A stretch of DNA of 64,000 nt from Buxus sempervirens (Eukaryota > Streptophyta > Magnoliopsida > Buxales > Buxaceae): assembly GCA_947561395.2 (NCBI GenBank), contig OX387190.1, forward strand, positions 33,722,858 through 33,786,857, in the 5' to 3' direction. A program made the position numbers and the translations under genes. The notes beneath the pieces are model-generated. The model was not told the origin of the DNA. It saw nothing but the letters and a program-made list of their open reading frames with translations, and did no database searches. Below, piece after piece: positions 23,354 through 34,800 of this stretch (positions are counted from its first letter, which is position 1; each line of letters begins with the position of its first letter).

Positions 23354-24132
23354 GGTACCGTTTGGAAACGTTTTTCAGAAGTGTTTTTTTTTTCTTTTGA
23401 AAGCAGAGAATTACTTTTGAAAGCAAAAGTGCTCACTACAAAAAGATTGATTTTTACCGGCGGTCGCCTACCGCCGGGAATAACTCGATACCCATCGTTA
23501 AATCTTTATGTGGCGGTAATAGCTCCCGTCGCTTAATACCCAGCCGGTAACTACCGCCGCTAAAGACCTGCACCTGCATTAACGAAAAGCTATAATTAGC
23601 ACACCATTATCCATTAAACCAAAAGACCTTGTAAAATACCTGTTTTCCTAGCAAATTTTATAATGAATAGAACTATAGAATTACAAAAAAAATTGAATTA
23701 GAAAAGATTCAAATTAGATTAAAGTACTTCAAACATTCATGTTTTATAAAGCTAAGTAAAAATAAATTGATGGTTTCCATTAACAAGTGACATTGTAACT
23801 CGTATCAATTTAATATCCCTGCATGAAAATAGCAATGAATCATCAATAATATCATAATTTTGAATTCTAAAATTATAAGTAGACAAATCAATTTAGATAA
23901 ATATATATATATAGGACCAAAGCTATCTTGTGTTACTCACCTCAAATAATAAGAGTGTCTAGATAGAATCCAGAGGAGGACTGTCATTTGCAGATGTTTC
24001 ACCAGGATGCTATACATTGTGACAAAGATCATTAAGTGTGGCATTTAAATATATAGTTGATATAATCTTGTGCTATATGTATTTTTGGAGGCATTTATAT
24101 AATACTTGTCTTTGAAGTGAACTGATTAAGCT

Positions 24133-25378
24133 TTAAAGTTCTGAATATTCTCTGGCATGTTGTGCAACAGTTGCTTCAATTGCTTCTCGTTGTCGCCTCT
24201 CCTCATCTAGCCGCTCTTCCGTACGTTGCAATTGTTCTCGCATCCTATTAAACTCATCCATATCGACATAACGAGATGGCGTATTGCTCGAGAATGCGCC
24301 ACCCCACAGTCTAGTGGGAGTAGATGTGGCAATTGTGACCCGTGACCCGCCAACCCGCCCAAACCTGCCCGGTCTTAGGCGGGTTAGGGTTGACTGTTTC
24401 AACCCGTGGGTTGGGTTTGGGTCATGAATTCTCAACCCGATTATAAACGGGTTGGGTTAGGGTTTGACCCATCAACCCGAAATGACCTTATTACAATCCG
24501 TTTATTTTTTTGTGTAATAAAAGTTTCGAACATTATAATAACAATACTTGTGGCTACTCAACCTTTTTTCTTTTAATATAAATAATGACAAAGGATAAAG
24601 TGAAGAAAGATTTTTTAGGTATAAATATTTCAAATTTCTTAGCCTCTACTAATATAAATTGAGGCATAGATGACAAGTAAAGTCTATTAAGATTTTATTA
24701 TTATGTTTTAGTTCTTTTCTTTATGTTATTTTAGTTCTATCTTAATGATTATTGTGTTATTATGCTTGTTAGGTGTTCTTTGATATTAGAATGAATTAAA
24801 AAATAGAATTCGCATAGACTTTGATATTAGAATAAATTAAAATTAAAATTTTTAGTAATAATTTAAATTATTTAAACGGGTTGGTGGGTTGAAGCGGGTT
24901 AGAGTGGGTTGGATTAGAGTTGAGATATTCCAACCCGTTTATTAAATGGGCAGGTTTGGGTTGAGCCTTGGCTACATCAACCCAACCCGAACCTGCCCAA
25001 ACCCGATCCATTGCCACCTCTAAGTGGGAGTGTGGCCTAGCCCACAACACCGTACCCTGCCATGTGTGTCACACCCCATGACTTGAGTATATACATCATC
25101 TTAGGCCATCGCATCTGACGTGCCTTATTTCATAATAGTTCGCATTTGATCCTGGAAAAATATTTATGCAATCATTTAGCTATCAAAATAGATGTTAATA
25201 AAGTTAATCATATTGTACCATTACACCTACAATAGGATGAAATGATTGCAATAAAGTGCATAGGTAATCATAAATTTCATATAACTTACTATCTTGTCAG
25301 CTGCTTCATCATTGATTGGCGTGCCATATTTTCGAGTATGCATTCTTATAAAAGTCTCAGCACGACCCGCTAATCCCT
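24133..25378 (-). pseudogene. Relic of plant Ptta/En/Spm (Transposase_24-like) protein
   Basis: Two coding pieces are recognisable on the minus strand. Near 25290-25378 one reads GRAETFIRMHTRKYGTPI followed by NDEAADK, resembling the conserved block of plant Ptta/En/Spm proteins. The piece 24133-24312 encodes YVDMDEFNRMREQLQ followed by a charged coiled coil of the type RTEERLDEERRQRE and ends at a TAA stop, the usual C-terminus of that family. A hAT MITE (24321-25022) interrupts the tail, and stops lie in the sequence between. The family assignment is from memory of its motifs, with moderate certainty. Confidence 0.55.
24321..25022. mobile_element. hAT-type element with AGTGGGAG target duplication
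   Basis: The ends are TAGATGTGGCAAT and ATTGCCACCTCTA. The perfect 8-bp duplication AGTGGGAG lies at 24313-24320 and 25023-25030. It is the same family as the truncated element at 14474. Subterminal CAACCCG/CGGGTTG words; no coding capacity. Confidence 0.92.
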
Positions 25379-25399
25379 AATGAAAAAGTATGCTGTTAA

Positions 25400-26029
25400 T
25401 CCATCATAAATCATTTAAACATCCACAAGCAGACATTAATACAAATGACCTAATTAAAAAAAGGAAGAAATATAAAAACAAAAACCTTAAAGAGATAAAT
25501 AAAGAAAAAATAATAAGTTGTCGAAAACAAAATCATACAAGTCAATAACAAGCTGAAAATGTAGAGGCATTGATTGTTAGTTACTTTAATTGGATTTTCC
25601 AACATATTTTTTAATAGGAGAAAACAGTGTGTCATATACTACACAATTCAAGATTAAAAAAATGAAGTGCAAAGTTCAGCATTTTTTGGGTATTAATCAA
25701 ATGCCCTAAAAATAGAGCATTGTCCAGACCAAATTGGTCTAAAATAATAACCATTTAACCTGGAAACAAAAAAATAGTAGAAATATTGCATTCATATACC
25801 AAAAAAGAGTGGAAATAATAACCTTTTACATGCCATACATTGGTTCCATTTCAAATTATATGATCAATTCACTTCACCAATGCACTGATTTTTCAAAATC
25901 AAAACAAAACACTGTCATTGTTATTGGAGTTTACTTTCTACAAATCATGTGAAACAGAATGGACAATCAAGAGATGCCAAAGAGATAAAAGTGGGAGATA
26001 CTCGATTATTATCCAAGGCAAGTGGGGAG
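25400..26029. other. CACTA interior, no gene recognised
   Basis: AT-rich sequence between the transposase relic and the second hAT element. I see no coding exon or repeat. Confidence 0.4.
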
Positions 26030-26760
26030 TAGGGCTGGCAATGGGTCGGATATATATCCGATTTTTCGATCCGAATCCGATCCGAAATTGGCGAATTCGA
26101 TTCGAAATTTAAGATCCGTGGTTCGAATACCGATCTAAAATCTAAGATCCGAAAAAATTTGGATTCAAATACGAATATACATATATCCGATCCGAATAGG
26201 ATCCGACCGAAATCATATATATCTTATACATAAACCCAGAGCAGACATTAGTTAGATTGTAGACCATTTATAAACTACGGTTGAACCATTATAACTAAAA
26301 CCAAAAACCTTTAGAAAACGATTTGCCCTAAATCTAAGCTTTCTCTTCTCTTTGTCACTGCCACCCTCTAGCGACTGGTACCTGCAAACCCACTTAAAGA
26401 ACCAATTCCAAAACCCCCTATTTTGCTTTGAAATTCCATTGTCCAGAACAAGCCGGTCGTTCTAAGTTCTAGGGTACGATTTTTTTTTCCAGTCGCTCAA
26501 TATCCATTATTGCGTGGTGCTTCAAATTTGAAGTTCAAACCCATTTCTCATTTAAATCCCTCTCTTAGTAGGGCTGGCAATGAGTGAAATATATATCCGA
26601 ATTCGATCCGAATCCGATCTGAAACCGAAATTGGCGAATTCGAATATAGGATTTAGATCCGTGGTTCGAATACGGATCTGAAATCTAAGATCCGAAAAAA
26701 TTCGGATTCAAATACGAATATACATATATCCAATCCGTATTCGACCGATTGCCACCCCTA
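26030..26760. mobile_element. Composite hAT-type element with GTGGGGAG target duplication
   Basis: The ends are TAGGGCTGGCAATGG and ATTGCCACCCCTA, with a perfect 8-bp duplication GTGGGGAG at 26022-26029 and 26761-26768. A second left-end sequence TAGGGCTGGCAATGAG occurs internally at about 26571, so the element looks like two copies fused head to tail. The same arrangement occurs at 35296-36028. Confidence 0.92.
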
Positions 26761-26768
26761 GTGGGGAG

Positions 26769-27890
26769 GTAAGTCAAAATCAACCTTGGATCAGCCTACA
26801 CAATTGCAAATATCATTCCTTGTTAAAAAACCAATTACCAATTTTAACATCTATTCGGAATGTGTGAAGTCTTAAAGCATATCCTTGCTAAATTCAAACA
26901 AGTGGATTCCCAAGAACATCATTAGCACAACTTGCTTGGTTTAAAAGAGTTCTGGATTGTAATCTTTACTTTAATGATGATTGTTGTTAGAACTAATATA
27001 ATAAGGCATTAGAATTCATGATCTCTTTGAATTTAGTTATGTGAGAGAACCATGTGCTTGTATTGGATCTTTTTTTGCGCTGCAATTGGCACAACTTGGC
27101 CATGTTGTTGATGTGCATAGGTGACGTCTCCTTGCAATGATGGATGACTCATGGATCAATGGAGTCTTTGAACATAGCAGGCTCAAACCCACCTAAACTA
27201 GCATCAGTTGAATGGGTTGAATACTGATGATAACAAATTCCAATCAATTTATACATGAATTAAAAGAATTTGATGCAACATAACAATACTAATATGTCTT
27301 TTTTACTTTTGTTCACAAATGGCATAGTTGTGACAGCTTTAAAATTATGGAGGAAGAAAAACCTTCATTAAATAGCCGATTCGATTAGAAAAAAATTCTG
27401 GTCTCAAAATGTGGAAAATAATGGCAGTGAAGATCAACACACTCAAGATCTTGCACATGCCTTACTCAAACTTAAAAGAAAATCAAAAGAAGAAATATAT
27501 ATCATTAGCATTATCGAGATGCTAACATTGAGACGAACACATTCGGCAATCTTGCAGGTTAGAGGGAGAACGGCGGTAATTACTAATCAGAGAACGGAGG
27601 ATGGCGGCTTGGCAACGGGGATGCCTAACGTCAATGGGGCAACGGTTGACGGAGGCTTGCCAATGGTGAAGACGAACAGCAATGAACAAACTAAGGTGCC
27701 GACAGTGAAGACGAACGACGGTAAAGATGAGCAAACGAAGGGGTGAAGACGAGTAAATGAACGGCGGTAGGACTGTTGACGGTGAAGACGAATGGCGGCA
27801 AAAACCCTCAATCTCAGTCGATTACAGTCAAAAGAAAACCCCAATTCACGTGAAGGGCTTTCCTATGCGAATTAGGGATTTATACCCTTT
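26769..27890. other. CACTA interior, no gene recognised
   Basis: AT-rich at left. Near 27540-27830 there is a GA-rich stretch with repeated GACGAACGGC-like words giving spurious open frames. No protein family is recognised. Confidence 0.4.
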
Positions 27891-28503
27891 TAGTGGTGGT
27901 AACTTATTACCGCCGCTTAAAGAGATTAACACCGGTAGTAACTACCGCCGCAAAACATTTATGTTTTAATCAGCAAAAAACAAAACTTACATTTTTTTTA
28001 CCGGGCAGTGGTTAGAATTATTACCGGCGGACCTACCGCCAGTAAAAACACGCGTCAAATTCTCGTGCCAAAATCCGGGTTCGCGCCATCCTTTTTAGCG
28101 GCGGTAGGATTTTACCACCGCTAAATGCTTCTTTCCAGGGCAGCACAATCTCTCCCGCCATTTAAAGGTAAATGAACACTATTACCGCCGCTAAAAATCC
28201 GACGCTAGAACTCCGCTTTTTTGTAGTGGATGTTTGGTTATGCAGACATAAAGCTATTTATAAGAAGCAAAAAGTAATTTCAATGCTTTTCAAAAGAAGC
28301 ATAAAAATGTTGCTTCTCACTTTAATCATAAATTTACTTTTTTGTTTCTAAAACCCTCGACACAAAACTAAACCGGGAAAAAATTGACCCATCATGTCCA
28401 ATCCAACCCGAATAAAACGGGTTTGAGTTGACCTGTGTAATAGTTGGGTTGGCTTCAGATTGGGGACTTAGTAACCCATTCGTATTCAGGTCAACTTGAA
28501 TCT

Positions 28504-28767
28504 AGCCCAATAATGATCTGTTAAACCCAATAATGACCTGTTTAACATAGTAATGACCCGTTTAATCTGATAATGATCCGTTCAACTCAATAACGGCCCG
28601 TTTAACCTGATATTGACTCGTTTAACCCGATAATGACCCGCTTAACCCAATAATGATCTGTTTAACCTGATAATGACCCGTTTAATTCGATAATTACCTG
28701 TTTAACCTGATAATGACCCGTTTAACTCGATAATTACCTGTTTAACCTGATAATGACCCGTTTAACC
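28504..28767. repeat. 20-bp tandem repeat inside the PIF-like element
   Basis: About 13 diverged copies of a 20-base unit of the form TAATGACCCGTTTAACCTGA. A shorter run of five or six copies is at 39790-39895 in the related element, so the array belongs to this transposon family. Confidence 0.85.
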
Positions 28768-29199
28768 CTAAATTGTATCACTAATTCACATTATTTTCTA
28801 TTGGTTTATTTTTTTATATTTAAAAAATAAAAACTTTTAATCAAGTTGGTGGTTTGAACCCGATTATTGACAAGTTGGGTTTGGTTTTGGGTTTCCCAAC
28901 CCACCAATAAACAAATTCAACTTGAACCGACCCAATTATTGCTCAACCCGTTACAATATACGTCAAGTATATTTGTAAGTAGAATGCATCAACTGTTTAC
29001 GGTAGTTTTATATGATAGCATAAAATCAATTTATATACTACTGTTGTTACCAAACATGTTTTTTTGCTTCTTCGCAGCAAAGCAAAAGTTTACCAAACGG
29101 CTTTGCTTCAACAAAGGATTTTCTGAAAAACAGAACATTACTTTTTTGTTTTTTTTCTTTTGAAAGTAAGAAAGCAAAGCGTTACCAAACGGAGCCTTT

Positions 29200-29509
29200 G
29201 TCTGCCTGTAATAAATCGCATCTTTCTTGTCGCCATCCAAAGCTAAAGAGCCTCGATACATTTGAATTAAAGCCAATTACACTCGCGTTCAAGACGGAAG
29301 GGCACATTTCAAGCACGAGTGTGGGACCTGTGGGTTGGTGTCTTCGTGGCGTACGTTAAGGACGCAAAAACCGAAGGCAATTTACATAGAACACTACACC
29401 CAATCATTCTCTGTTTGTTAGTTACTTGTTCTGCGGCATAATACAAACAGTTGGCCTGCACTGCAGTCTCACGCCAGCCTTAAAAAATGCTATGAGTGGC
29501 TAGAGCAGA
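29200..29509. repeat. Shared spacer upstream of block A, unit 3
   Basis: Matches 13560-14064 and 40576-40869, with about 60 bases deleted after 29290 relative to 13640. No gene is seen. Confidence 0.6.
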
Positions 29510-30300
29510 AAATATAACTTGGACGGCCCAGAGCCCCACCCGATCCAACCCAAACAAAAGCCTGAACTAAGCATTTAGTTGGACTGCCCAAAGCCTGCTG
29601 ATCCAACCCAAACAACTGTATTTATTCTAGCCGGTAAGGATTGGGATCTCAGGGAAGGCAGAGGCAAAGACTTTTGTTGGCATCATGTGGAACTTCTCAA
29701 GGAAATCAGAAGCTTTCAAAATCCTCACCTGGCTTCTGCTGACCCAAGGGAACTGTTTTATGTCTTAAATCCTCACCTTTCTTATGCTGTTTCAGGCTGC
29801 CCAATGCATTAACCCAAGCCAGATCCAAAGTTCCTTTTGCTTGGGTTTTCCAATCTTGGGCCCAACCCAAAAGTTGGCAAAGGCTAACACCACCAACGTG
29901 TTTACCTGCGCTGCCACTGGATGAGAATACAGACTAATGAATCACTCTTGATCAGCTATTGGATATTATCCTCCGCAGAACAAGACTATGTAGACAGGAA
30001 TTATCTTGAGCCTTGAGGGCGACAGATGATACAGACAACTGGAGATACACATATTAATAGCGGCATGGTGTTTTTATTGTCCAGGTACATTTTGCTTCTC
30101 GTAACATTTTTTTAAGGTTGTTTTACTTATGTTATATTATAAACTATAAATTGATAAGATATATTGGTATATAGGTTGTTTTACTTATGTTATATTATAA
30201 ATTATAAATTTATAAGATATATTGGTATATAGGCCCACCGTAGATGGCAAAACTAGTAATCTTCTATTGTCATTTTGTCTTATGTAATTTCATTTTTCAC
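29510..30300. repeat. Duplicated noncoding block A, copy 3
   Basis: A complete version without the hAT insertion. The junction CTGACCCAAGGGAACTG near 29738 is the empty site for the element at 1699. The AT-rich 3' part carries a duplicated word TTGTTTTACTTATGTTATATTATAA. Confidence 0.75.
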
Positions 30301-31865
30301 TTCTAAAAGAGACCCTTTAACCATTCCTTATGGCTTACATGCCCTAAAATTTTAAACTACATGCATGCACCCACTAGTATACTTAACGGCTAAAAAATGC
30401 ACACGAAGATTCTGGCCCCACATTCTTCTCATTTACTTTCCACTACGCTGAATTTTGAGTTAAAATAAGATTAAGAAAAAGAAAAAAAAAATTCGTACAA
30501 AATTACATATCAAAAAAGTAAATGGTAATGAAGTTGGCTTCCTATTAGAACTCAACAAATAGCGATACACAGAAGGTAAAGAAAAGAAATCAGATATCAT
30601 TTTGATAGATGAACTGGTCTAGATATCGATCTGGAAGACGACAAATTTCAAGAACAAAATAACTTCTGGACTTCAATAAAAATCCTTCCTTAAAAAAAAA
30701 TGAACTCCCTAAAAGCCTTTATATAGGTGTTAAGAAAACCCAAAAAATAGTAAACTGAACTTATTAAAAATAGCAAAATTCGAGTTAGATTCAAATTCCT
30801 AAAATATAGCTTAAGATAAGAATATCGTCAAACGATTGACTCAAAACAAACTTTCCTTGATCCTAAACAAAAGCAATCAATTTTTTCCTAAAATAGCAAA
30901 TTCACTTTGAAGGCCTAAACGAAGGAATTTGACCGAAAAATGGCATACATCACTCCAAAGCATTGAGTTTTGATATCCACGCTTTTTCCAATCAACTGAC
31001 CAATTTCAGCCCATTCTGACAATGTTGAGCAAAATGCCCCCGACTTGGAAAACACTATTTGACTATCACTAAATCCTTAGAACTTGTCCTACATCAAGTA
31101 GTTGTGCCATTCTTCACTTCAATTCCTTTCAAGATATGCAATACTATAATATATATGTTAAGATTTAGATATACATAAAAATATATATATTTCAAAAAGT
31201 TAAATTACATAAATTAAAAAATTTTATTTTCCCAGATTTTAGTTTGAATAACCTTTTTTAAAAGAATTTTGTAAATAAAATTGTTAGATTAAAATCAATT
31301 TTATAAATTTACATAGGGTTAGGATTAAAAAATATAATCCACAATGGTAGTAAACCAAAAAAAAATGCATGTCATTAGTGTTTTGAATAATTTTTTTCTA
31401 TAAAAATTGATATAGGAGTGTAAAAAAATATTTATGTATTCCAACTTCGTGTGCATGCTAGTAAAAATTAAGAATGCCAAGTTTAGTTTTTTTTTTTTTT
31501 TCTCCCACAAATGTAACAGAATGATATCTACAATCAGTGGCGGAACCACGTTAACTAGGGGGGCAAGGCTAGGGGGGCAATTCCACCCCACCACCACCAC
31601 CACCACCCCCCACATCCAACTCATTGAAATTTCTATATTTCATGAGAAGTATTAATTGAAAATCTTTTTTGCCCCTAAGATTTGGAGTCCTGGTTCCGCC
31701 GCTGTCTACAATTGATTTTTCTCCCACATGTACAATTCCCCCAAACGGTTAACGCTTCTAATTAACTTGTGTAATTCAACACCAAATTTGCTAATTACAT
31801 TCAGAAATGATGCCACAACAAACTAAGATATTCGTGTAAGATAATATGTATCGACAGCGAATCGA
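30301..31865. repeat. Proximal 3' flank of OPT copy 3
   Basis: Closely similar to 41700-43083 throughout and to 2821-3862 with gaps. A hAT MITE at 31535-31704 is the main difference. No gene is seen. Confidence 0.7.
31535..31704. mobile_element. Short hAT MITE with TCTACAAT target duplication
   Basis: The ends are CAGTGGCGGAACCA and TGGTTCCGCCGCTG, near-perfect inverted repeats. TCTACAAT lies at 31527-31534 and 31705-31712. The three sister flanks (3685, 17246 and 42921) have the uninterrupted GATATCTACAATT. The interior holds a short CCA/CAC run. Confidence 0.93.
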
Positions 31866-34800
31866 TCAATTGATAGGGCATCCGTCAGAGATTACCCCCT
31901 TAGCCGTGGGACAGGCTGCTAGATCACAGTGTTCGCCCTGGGTGCCCCACCAGTTCAAGCTCTTCTCTTCTAAACCCACAGCGAAGAACAGCAGCACCGT
32001 CATGAAAGCCACTCCAGCATCAAGAGCCGCTGACAGAACATAGTTGTACCTCTGCCACCATTGCTTCCGGTACCGGAAAACAAAGAAGTTGAAGATGGTT
32101 CCCACTATGATCCAAGAGTTATAGTTCACTGTTGTTGCCGGCGGCATATATGCAGTTGCACCCAGAAGCACCGGGAGGTTAATCAGTGGGATCCATGATT
32201 GCTTGGGGAAGGCCTTGTGCAGAAGCCAGACTATAACTGGACCCAGAAAACCTGCAAGGAAGAACCAATTAATGGCACTGTAGTTCCCTTGAGTTCCAAA
32301 CATCTTCATGGGTCCAACCAGACCCCAGATGACAGACGCATCGAAGAAGACACGGTCACCAGGGCACGTCCACGGACTGTTCGGTGGAAGGAGCTCGTCC
32401 TTGCATATTTTGTCGATCGACGTCAACTGCCACCATGCCACATTGAGGTTTATGGTTCCATTTATCAACGTTCCGATAAACTGGAATGCAACAACATTCA
32501 TTCAAGTTAATAGAAGGGGGACAAATTGATGTAAGGAAGAATCTAAAATCAACCTGAATTCATTACAGATGCCTCATAAAACGAGAAGAAGAATTGTGAA
32601 ATTTGCACCTGAACTAAGAACATGGATCTGGGAGGGATCTTCATGTAATGGCCTAGCTTGAAATCACCAAGAAAAGAGATGGCTTGAACCATGCTGATAT
32701 ACCCATATGTTTTGAAGCAGACATTTGCAATTGGATATCCCGGCATTATAACACCCATGATGTACTCTGTTATGATGTTTAACCCCGGCGTCTGGACAAA
32801 ACAAATTTCAGAATATCAGTCCCGGTTTTATGGCAGCATTTCCATTGTGCAGGAGCAAAGGTTATACATCGTTCTGCAAACTGAGATAAACAACTACATA
32901 TATGGGAGACAGGAGAGAGGTGAGGAGATCGAAGTAAGTTTTTCACTAGAATTACCTGATTTGTTGTGGCAGTTATGATGCTGATTGGAAGGGTGAACAT
33001 GAAAGCTAAGCCAGCAGCAAATATAAGTCCCCAGTACGGCAATTGCACCTGTTCCTTCATTAAGATGCAGAGCAAAAGAGACACAATTAATGATACACCA
33101 AGCAGGATGTAGAACCACCAGGAAGGTACGTCCTTATATTTCCTCATCAACCTTGTGTGGATATCCGGTTTGCCGGTGGAAGAAGCACGGTACCGATCAT
33201 AGATTTCCCTGCAACCAGATATAAAACATAAACAATAATACCAAAATGAATTTGCAGGTAATTGAAATAAAATTTGGATTCATATCAGGATAATTCATAA
33301 AGGGCATACCTTCCATAGAAAAAGGCCACATGAGTGACGGTGGCCGCAATGGTGGCGAAGCCAAAGCCATAAGTGGTGAGAGCAAAAAACATGCTGAGAT
33401 TGATTCTTCCTTGCTTATCATATTGTGCATAGTCGATCTCGAAATTGTTATCGACGATGGCCGATATGTTATAAGTCTGACCGGAGGCCGTGAAGAGGTG
33501 TGAAGAGAAGATGGGGAAGGTAGTAGCATTGTAGGCGTTGAATCCCCAGTAGGCTATGGGGATGACAATGTAGATGATCAAGACATAGCCGATGAAGATG
33601 TTGGCGATGGCAAAGAAAGGGGTGACGAGGGGGCTGGAGAGGAAGGATGCCACAACGGTCCAGTCCAGAGTGAAAGCCCCCAGCCCCAGGCCTTGCATTC
33701 CTGATCCAAGCTGTTGGGCCGTGACGGATTTGGAGAAGGCCCAGCAGATCCATGAGATGCTTGAGAGGGTAGTAAATAAGTACCCTGGGAGTACATACCA
33801 GGAGAAGCTGCAAACCATTGCAATGACGAAGAACTTCGCCCTTGACATGCGTCGCTCCTTATCTTTCTCATGCAACGCGCTGCACGTTTTATATGTAGAA
33901 AATCAGCTGCTCACATGATCCAAAATTCCTTTTTTTCTTGTTCGCATACGAGAATACGTAACACTGTAACAGACAGAGGGACCAAAACACTCGTGTACTT
34001 CGAATTGAACATGATCTGAACCGTAAAGATCTTGAACGTCAGTCGGAAAGACTCAAAGACCACACGTGACACGACGAGACACTAACACCTATAGTCGGCA
34101 TGTCTAACGTACCGTGTCCTGCCCACCGGGGCACAGTTGAGTCCTGCCAACCGTGCAATTGTGGCGTGCTCATGTTGTACCTGAGTCTTCTTTCTGTTTT
34201 TATTGGTGAACATGTTGTACTGTGTCTTGTTTGTGCCATGCCCATACCATTTCAATTAATGTTTATTTATTAGATATATAATAAATATAAAACTGATGCC
34301 ATTATATTATATATTGAGTGATAATACAACTCAATACTTTAGAACTACCAGTTTAAACTTCACTACAAACATAATTTAAGATTTTAAGGGTTCTAACTTC
34401 TAAGCCGTGCTAGCCTGCTGTGCCAGTGGGCCTAATTGACAAGCCCACCCTATGGCGTTTAAATCTATAATCATCTCGGCCCATACCCATAACCATACCC
34501 ATATTGAGTCAGCTCAACATGGACATAGTTTGTTACTCTCCGGCACTGACTTTTGAATTGGCAATAGCGAAGAAGATAAGGAGTGCCCCATTATCAGCTT
34601 GGGACTCCAATTCATACAGACTGACCTTCATTTCCCTTCAATTTGAATGACAGGGACAGAGAGGTAGTAGGCAAGTGGACCATATTTTTCTTCTGTCTGG
34701 ACTCTGGAGAAGTGGACTATCTCCACCATCTACCACCGCTGGCAACCACTACCGGCTAACCAAACAGGCAGATTCGTACAAAACAGAAAAGGAAGGCAAA

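Larger units (their letters stand above)
23434..28228. mobile_element. CACTA (En/Spm) element, degenerate
   Basis: The left terminus is CACTACAAAAAG and the right terminus TTTTTTGTAGTG, the defining inverted ends. Both subterminal regions carry many copies of TACCGCCGCTAAA-like words in opposite orientations (23450-23580 and 27890-28210), as expected of CACTA subterminal repeats. The flanking triplets are GCT and GAT, so the 3-bp target duplication is imperfect. Relics of a plant Ptta/En/Spm transposase-type protein remain on the minus strand, with no intact transposase. Two hAT elements sit inside. Confidence 0.85.
23354..29196. mobile_element. PIF/Harbinger-like element enclosing a CACTA element
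   Basis: The left end GGTACCGTTTGGAAACG pairs with the right end CGTTACCAAACGGAGCC. The 3-base duplication TTT lies at 23351-23353 and 29197-29199. The sister spacer at about 13543-13560 has the uninterrupted site GCTTAGTTTGTCTG, confirming both ends. Its own sequence is 23354-23433 plus about 28229-29196; everything between is a nested CACTA element. The right arm holds a 20-base tandem repeat. Confidence 0.85.

Noticed and set aside
27411-27850. Open frames of 70-111 codons within the CACTA element
   Set aside because: They derive from GACGAACGGC-type repeats with no recognisable domain and do not continue into other exons.
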